A stretch of DNA of 64,000 nucleotides from an uncultured Allorhizobium sp. (GTDB taxonomy: Bacteria; Pseudomonadota; Alphaproteobacteria; Rhizobiales; Rhizobiaceae), in assembly GCA_958439205.1 (NCBI GenBank), contig OY288189.1, positions 3,859,001 to 3,923,000 on the forward strand, read 5' to 3'. Positions 59,554 through 64,000 of this stretch are shown piece by piece (position 1 is the first letter of the stretch; every line of letters starts with the position of its first letter). Both the position numbers and the translations under genes were made by a program. The notes below the pieces were generated by a model that had not been told where the DNA came from, ran no database searches, and saw nothing but the letters and a program-made list of their open reading frames with translations.

Positions 59554-61473
59554 TCACCCCGCCGCAATCACACCCGGCACGTCCTGGCCCAGCGCCGCAA
59601 ACACCGCCTTCAGGATGCCGGCGGAATCCAGTCCCGCCTTGGCATACATGGTTTCGGGCTTGGCCTGGTCCATCCAGACATCCGGCAGCACGAGCGAGCG
59701 GACCTTCAGGCCGTTGTCGAGCAGGCCCTCGTTGACGAGGAAATGCATGACATGACTGCCGAAGCCGCCGACGGCGCCTTCTTCGACCGTCACGACCACC
59801 TGGTGGTGGCGGGCGAGCTGGCGGATCAGGTCGTGGTCCAGCGGCTTGGCGAAGCGGGCGTCGGCCACGGTGGTCGAGAGGCCTGCAGCGTCGAGGTCTT
59901 CGGCGGCCAGCAGACAGTCGGCCAGGCGCGTTCCGAACGACAGAAGCGCCACCTTGGAGCCCTGCTTGACGATGCGGCCGCGGCCTATCTCAAGGATCTC
60001 GCCGCGCTCGGGCATTGGAACGCCCACACCTTCGCCGCGCGGATAGCGGAAGGAGATCGGACCTTCGTCGTAAGCCGCGGCGGTGCGGACCATGTGTTTA
60101 AGCTCCGCCTCGTCGGCTGCGGCCATGACCACGAAGCCGGGGAGTGCCGCAAGGAAACCGGTATCGAAGGAGCCGGCATGGGTCGGGCCGTCGGCGCCGA
60201 CGAAACCGGCGCGGTCGATGGGGAAGCGGACCGGCAGGCCCTGGATGCCGACATCGTGCACCACCTGGTCGTAGCCGCGCTGCAGGAAGGTGGAATAGAG
60301 GGCGCAGAAGGGCTTGAAGCCTTCGGCAGCCAAGCCCGCAGCGAAGGTCACCGCATGTTGTTCAGCGATGCCGACGTCAAAGGTGCGCTCGGGAAAGAGC
60401 GACTGAAGCTTGTCGAGGCCGGTGCCGTTCGGCATGGCGGCGGTGATGCCGACGATCTTGTCGTCGTGGCGGGCTTCCTCAACCAGCGCATCGGCGAAGA
60501 CGGCGGTATAGGCCGGTGCGTTCGGCTTGGCCTTGGCCTGGGTGCCTGTGATGACGTCGAACTTGTTAACGCCGTGATACTTGTCAGCGGCCGCTTCGGC
60601 GGGGGCGTAGCCCTTGCCCTTCTGGGTCACGACGTGGATCAGCACCGGGCCCTTGGCATTGTCGCGGACATTGCGCAGCACGGGCAGCAGGTGATCGAAG
60701 GAATGACCGTCGATCGGGCCGATATGGTAGAAACCGAGTTCCTCGAACATGGTGCCGCCGGTGACGTAACCACGGGCATGTTCGACGGCGCGGGTAATGG
60801 CGCGGTCGACGGTCTTGCCGAGATAGGCGGTCAGTTTCTTGCCGAACTCGCGGAAGCCCATGTAGCTGCGGCCGGAAGCGAGACGCGCGAGATAGGCGCT
60901 CATCGCGCCCGTCGGCGGGGCGATCGACATGTCGTTGTCATTGAGGATGACGATCAGGCGGGCGTCGAGGGCGCCCGCATTGTTCAGTGCCTCATAGGCC
61001 ATGCCGGCGGACATGGCGCCGTCGCCGATGACGGCGATTACCTTGCGGTCGGTCTTCGACAGCTCGGCGGCGACTGCCATGCCGAGGCCGGCGGAAATCG
61101 AGGTCGAGGAATGGGCAGCTCCGAAGGGATCGTATTCGCTTTCGGCGCGCTTGGTGAAGCCGGACAGGCCGTCTTCCTGGCGCAGCGTGCGGATGCGCTC
61201 GCGGCGGCCGGTCAGGATCTTGTGCGGATAGCACTGGTGTCCGACGTCGAAGATCAGCCGATCATCCGGCGTCTCGAAGACCTTGTGGATTGCGATCGTC
61301 AGCTCGACGACACCGAGGCCTGCCCCCAGATGACCACCCGTCTTCGACACGGCATCGATCATCTCGTCGCGCACTTCGCGCGCCAGCTGCGGCAGATCGC
61401 GGTCCTCGATGGCCTTCAGATCTCTCGGGAACTCGACCTTGTCCAGCAGCGGCGTATCGGGCATGGATGTCAC
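59554..61473 (-). CDS. dxs: 1-deoxy-D-xylulose-5-phosphate synthase
   Basis: Dxs condenses pyruvate and glyceraldehyde 3-phosphate using thiamine diphosphate, the first step of the MEP pathway. The 639 residues show SKTGGHLGAGLGVVELTIAIH, the TPP fold GDGAMSAGMAYEALNNAG with NDNDMSIAPP, AEQHAVTFAAGLA, and DGPTHAGSFD in the pyrimidine domain. The start is GTG 61473 or ATG 61464. IspH, the last enzyme of the pathway, is also in this window. Confidence 0.98.
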   Translation of the reverse strand: MTSMPDTPLLDKVEFPRDLKAIEDRDLPQLAREVRDEMIDAVSKTGGHLGAGLGVVELTIAIHKVFETPDDRLIFDVGHQCYPHKILTGRRERIRTLRQEDGLSGFTKRAESEYDPFGAAHSSTSISAGLGMAVAAELSKTDRKVIAVIGDGAMSAGMAYEALNNAGALDARLIVILNDNDMSIAPPTGAMSAYLARLASGRSYMGFREFGKKLTAYLGKTVDRAITRAVEHARGYVTGGTMFEELGFYHIGPIDGHSFDHLLPVLRNVRDNAKGPVLIHVVTQKGKGYAPAEAAADKYHGVNKFDVITGTQAKAKPNAPAYTAVFADALVEEARHDDKIVGITAAMPNGTGLDKLQSLFPERTFDVGIAEQHAVTFAAGLAAEGFKPFCALYSTFLQRGYDQVVHDVGIQGLPVRFPIDRAGFVGADGPTHAGSFDTGFLAALPGFVVMAAADEAELKHMVRTAAAYDEGPISFRYPRGEGVGVPMPERGEILEIGRGRIVKQGSKVALLSFGTRLADCLLAAEDLDAAGLSTTVADARFAKPLDHDLIRQLARHHQVVVTVEEGAVGGFGSHVMHFLVNEGLLDNGLKVRSLVLPDVWMDQAKPETMYAKAGLDSAGILKAVFAALGQDVPGVIAAG

Positions 61474-61563
61474 GGGGCTCTTGCCTCTTCAACTCGTTTG
61501 GGTGCGCGATAGCATCCCAAGACGAACTGGGCAAATATCCGACACCACGCTGTTATATAGACG

Positions 61564-62490
61564 TCAACGGCCCTCCGGCAAAGGCACGAACTCTTCTTCG
61601 TCCCCCGGAACGATGTCGAATCGGCCAGTTCTCCACTCCTCCTTGGCCTGTTCGATGCGCTCCTTGGACGAGGAAACGAAGTTCCACCAGATATGTTTCT
61701 GCGTGCCGAGTGCTGCACCGCCGAACAACATGACGTGACAACCGGTCGCGCCGCCGATGAGCGTGATCTCGTCACCGGGGCGGAAGACGAGCAGCTGGTC
61801 CTGTGCAAAACGGTCCCCGGCGATCTCGATTTCGCCTGACAGGATGTAGAGGGCGCGCTCTTCCTGAGTGGCGTCGAAGGGGAAGCGGGCACCGGCCTCA
61901 AGGGTCAGATCGACATAAAGCGTCTCGGAAAAGGTCTTCACCGGCGAGCGCAAGCCGCCCATGGATCCGATGACAACGCGACCCGAGGCGCCACGATCGA
62001 CAAAGGTCGGCAGCTCGCGCTTTGCCGTATGGGCAAAGGCCGGGTCGATCTCTTCCAGCTGGTCCGGCAACGCGATCCAGGTCTGCAGGCCGGACATGGA
62101 GAGCGGATGACCGCGCAGGTTTTCCGGCGTGCGCTCCGAATGCACGATGCCGCGCCCTGCCGTCATCAGGTTGATGTCGCCGGGGGCGATGACCAGTTCG
62201 GTGCCCAGGCTGTCGCGATGCTTGATCTCGCCGTCGAAGAGATAGGTGACGGTCGAGAGGCCGATATGCGGATGCGGGCGCACGTCCATGGCCTCATCCG
62301 CCTTCAGGATCGCCGGCCCCATGCGGTCGAAAAAGATGAAGGGGCCGACAAGCCGGCGGCGGACGGAGGGCAGCGCGCGGCGCACGGAAAAACCGCCGAT
62401 ATCACTGGAGCGGGGAATGATCAGATGTTCGATGGCGTCGCAGGCAAAGGCGTCACCTGGGACGGGATCGTTTCCGGGAAAGAAGGACAT
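61564..62490 (-). CDS. Pirin family protein
   Basis: The 308-residue bicupin has N-terminal iron ligands in VRPHPHIGLSTVTYLFDGEIKHRDS and AGRGIVHSERTPE. The C-terminal pirin domain has FPFDATQEERALYILSGEIEI. Bacterial pirins include quercetinases such as YhhW and modulators of metabolic enzymes; the activity here is unknown. It is upstream of dxs on the same strand with a 90-base gap. Confidence 0.93.
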   Translation of the reverse strand: MSFFPGNDPVPGDAFACDAIEHLIIPRSSDIGGFSVRRALPSVRRRLVGPFIFFDRMGPAILKADEAMDVRPHPHIGLSTVTYLFDGEIKHRDSLGTELVIAPGDINLMTAGRGIVHSERTPENLRGHPLSMSGLQTWIALPDQLEEIDPAFAHTAKRELPTFVDRGASGRVVIGSMGGLRSPVKTFSETLYVDLTLEAGARFPFDATQEERALYILSGEIEIAGDRFAQDQLLVFRPGDEITLIGGATGCHVMLFGGAALGTQKHIWWNFVSSSKERIEQAKEEWRTGRFDIVPGDEEEFVPLPEGR

Positions 62491-62607
62491 GGGAAACCTC
62501 TTCGTTCAATCCGGTGAAGACTAACAGGTCTCGATGAGGATCATAGAACGGATCGACTGCGCGCGCAGTGACGCATCGTTCAGTATTCGTCGGACCGGAG
62601 GAGACAG

Positions 62608-63078
62608 CTATTCCTTGACCGGAATGTGCAGGCCTACCTTCACGTCGCGTAGCACGACATTGGTGTGCATGCGGCGGATCTGCGGGTTCTCGGCCATCAG
62701 CTGGGCGCTGATATCGTCGTAGTGCTCAACATCGCGGGCGGTGATGATGGCGACGAGATCGACCTGACCGGTCACATAATAGACCTGCTGGACATGCTCC
62801 TGCTTGTCGGCCCAAGCGCGGAAGCGGGTAAGCGCATCGTAATTGTCACGCTCGATTTCCATGCCCGTGATGAAGGTCATTGGGAAGCTCGTCGCCTTAC
62901 GATTCACCACCGCGATCTCGGAGGTGATGATGCCCTCGTCGCGCAGACGACGCAGGCGGCGCTGAACAGCCGAGGGGGACAGGCCCACCTTGTCGGCAAT
63001 CGCCTCCGCCTTCAGCTGGCAGTCCCGCTGCACCACTTCGAGGATGCTTCGGTCGAATTGATCGAGCTTGTCCGGCAT
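62608..63078 (-). CDS. Lrp/AsnC-family regulator
   Basis: The 156-residue protein has an HTH domain (LKAEAIADKVGLSPSAVQRRLRRLRDEGII, about 20-50) and the RAM ligand-binding domain (about 70-150; VQQVYYVTGQVDLVAIITARDVEHYDDI). ATG 63078 is supported by GGAG nine bases upstream. It diverges from an amino-acid ABC transporter ATPase gene with 182 bases between. Control of that transporter by an amino acid is the natural inference. Confidence 0.94.
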   Translation of the reverse strand: MPDKLDQFDRSILEVVQRDCQLKAEAIADKVGLSPSAVQRRLRRLRDEGIITSEIAVVNRKATSFPMTFITGMEIERDNYDALTRFRAWADKQEHVQQVYYVTGQVDLVAIITARDVEHYDDISAQLMAENPQIRRMHTNVVLRDVKVGLHIPVKE

Positions 63079-63260
63079 GCGTTCTCCCTCCTCGCGCACC
63101 GCATTTTTCGCTGCATAACCGATTGCGGCGGATTGCGCCATCTTTCCGCAGCATCCAATGCATTCATGCAGGATTTTCCCGTCATTCGCTGGAAATGCGC
63201 TCGAAATCCGCAGCTTCGGCCTCCTATGGTCTCGGAATTGCCAAACTACCTGGGATCAAG

Positions 63261-64000
63261 ATGACAGGAACTGCCCCGGCCGCGCTCGACGTGCACGACA
63301 TCCACAAGAGTTTCGCCGGCATTGAGGTTCTGAAGGGCATCTCGGCCACGGCCCATCGTGGCGACGTCATTTCGATCATCGGCTCGTCCGGATCCGGCAA
63401 GAGCACGTTCCTGCGCTGCATCAACCTCTTGGAAGCGCCCGATCGCGGCCGCATCGTGGTGGGCGGTGAAGAGCTGAAGCTCAAGCCCTCCCGCAAGGGG
63501 AGCCTCGAAGCCGCCGACCGCAAGCAACTTGAGCGGCTGCGTACCGGCCTTGGAATGGTCTTCCAGAGCTTCAATCTCTGGGCCCATCGCACGGTGCTCG
63601 AAAACGTCATCGAGGCGCCCGTTCACGTTCTGAAAATGCCGCGCCGCGAGGCGGCCGAGAAGGCGGAAGCGCTGCTTGCCAAGGTCGGGCTCTACGACAA
63701 GCGCGAGGCATATCCGGCCTTTCTCTCCGGCGGCCAGCAGCAGCGGGCCGCGATTGCCCGCGCGCTCTGTGTCGACCCGGCCGTCATGCTGTTCGATGAG
63801 CCGACCTCGGCGCTCGATCCGGAACTCGTCGGCGAGGTGCTGAAGGTCATCCGGGATCTGGCCGAAGAAGGCCGCACCATGCTGCTCGTCACGCATGAGA
63901 TGAGCTTTGCCCGCGAGGTCTCCAGCCATGTGATGTTCCTCGACAAGGGACGAGTCGAGGAAGAGGGATCGCCGGAGCAGGTCTTCGGCGACCCGAAAAG
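63261..64000 (+). CDS. Polar amino-acid ABC transporter ATPase (runs off window)
   Basis: About 246 residues are inside the window and the stop lies beyond. The protein is of the HisP/GlnQ/OccP type: LDVHDIHKSFAGIEVLKGIS, Walker A GSSGSGKST, Q-loop FQSFNLW, signature LSGGQQQRAAIARAL, Walker B VMLFDEPTSALD and H-loop VTHEM. The Leu-Trp after the Q-loop and the insert KLKPSRKGSLEAADRKQLERLR fit the histidine/octopine/opine group. Permease and binding-protein genes are expected just past the window end. Confidence 0.95.
   Translation, partial: MTGTAPAALDVHDIHKSFAGIEVLKGISATAHRGDVISIIGSSGSGKSTFLRCINLLEAPDRGRIVVGGEELKLKPSRKGSLEAADRKQLERLRTGLGMVFQSFNLWAHRTVLENVIEAPVHVLKMPRREAAEKAEALLAKVGLYDKREAYPAFLSGGQQQRAAIARALCVDPAVMLFDEPTSALDPELVGEVLKVIRDLAEEGRTMLLVTHEMSFAREVSSHVMFLDKGRVEEEGSPEQVFGDPK

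Noticed and set aside
59743..61512. A 589-codon plus-strand frame opposite dxs
   Set aside because: Dxs is unmistakable on the minus strand.

Overview
The window is a gene-dense, high-GC stretch of an alphaproteobacterial chromosome, most likely from a member of the Rhizobiaceae (Rhizobium/Agrobacterium type). The evidence is the mix of families: homoserine kinase of the APH-like ThrB type, the ctaC-ctaD-ctaB-coxF-ctaG-ctaE aa3 oxidase cluster with SURF1, RibB with a decayed GTP cyclohydrolase II domain, BioMNY, IalB, DUF1344 and RT0821/Lpp0805-type lipoproteins, and an EcfG-type general-stress promoter. The genus cannot be fixed from the sequence alone. I found no rRNA, tRNA, CRISPR array, transposase or integrase.

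Layout. 0-8.1 kb: partial flavin monooxygenase, XRE/cupin regulator, lipoprotein, then thrC, an M16 peptidase, a GNAT enzyme and a large 7TM-PAS-GGDEF-EAL protein. 8.1-11.4 kb: LysE exporter, YqgE, a DsbD-N-domain periplasmic protein, Prx5 peroxiredoxin and a Dabb protein. 11.6-17.4 kb: the usual rhizobial ispH-thrB-rnhA run, apparently split and flanked by accessory cassettes (a HicA-like/HTH pair, hicAB, and a soluble PAS-GGDEF-EAL protein). 17.4-24.5 kb: cytochrome c oxidase biogenesis on the minus strand. 24.8-30.8 kb: ialB, tldD, a VOC protein, a SPOR-tailed DD-carboxypeptidase, soxR and its divergent MFS pump. 30.9-42.3 kb: polysaccharide deacetylase, pdxH, lipoprotein, J-domain protein, fabI, a phosphatase, a membrane PAS-GGDEF-EAL protein, aroC and ribB. 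42.3-46.3 kb: an intergenic repeat, a RES-Xre toxin-antitoxin pair, a HAF-repeat autotransporter and a GNAT enzyme. 46.4-49.6 kb: YcaQ glycosylase and the biotin transporter bioMNY. 49.7-57 kb: DUF4424 protein, two chemoreceptors (one with a c-type haem motif), a stress operon and sodB. 57-64 kb: YkgJ, MFS, TacA-TacT-like pair, dxs, pirin, an Lrp regulator and a partial amino-acid ABC ATPase.

The backbone is housekeeping: threonine, isoprenoid (dxs, ispH), aromatic, riboflavin, fatty acid and PLP synthesis, plus terminal oxidase assembly. Into it are set four toxin-antitoxin or toxin-antitoxin-like modules, three composite GGDEF-EAL proteins and several stress or redox units.

Several regulatory sites can be read directly. 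These are a sox box in a 19-bp-spaced promoter between soxR and the MFS gene, an FNR/FixK-type box just upstream of ctaC, an EcfG promoter in front of the DUF883-DUF2188 operon, and inverted repeats placed on the promoters of the toxin-antitoxin modules. The least described unit is the HicA-like protein with a four-cysteine insert and its HTH partner at 11.6-12.4 kb.
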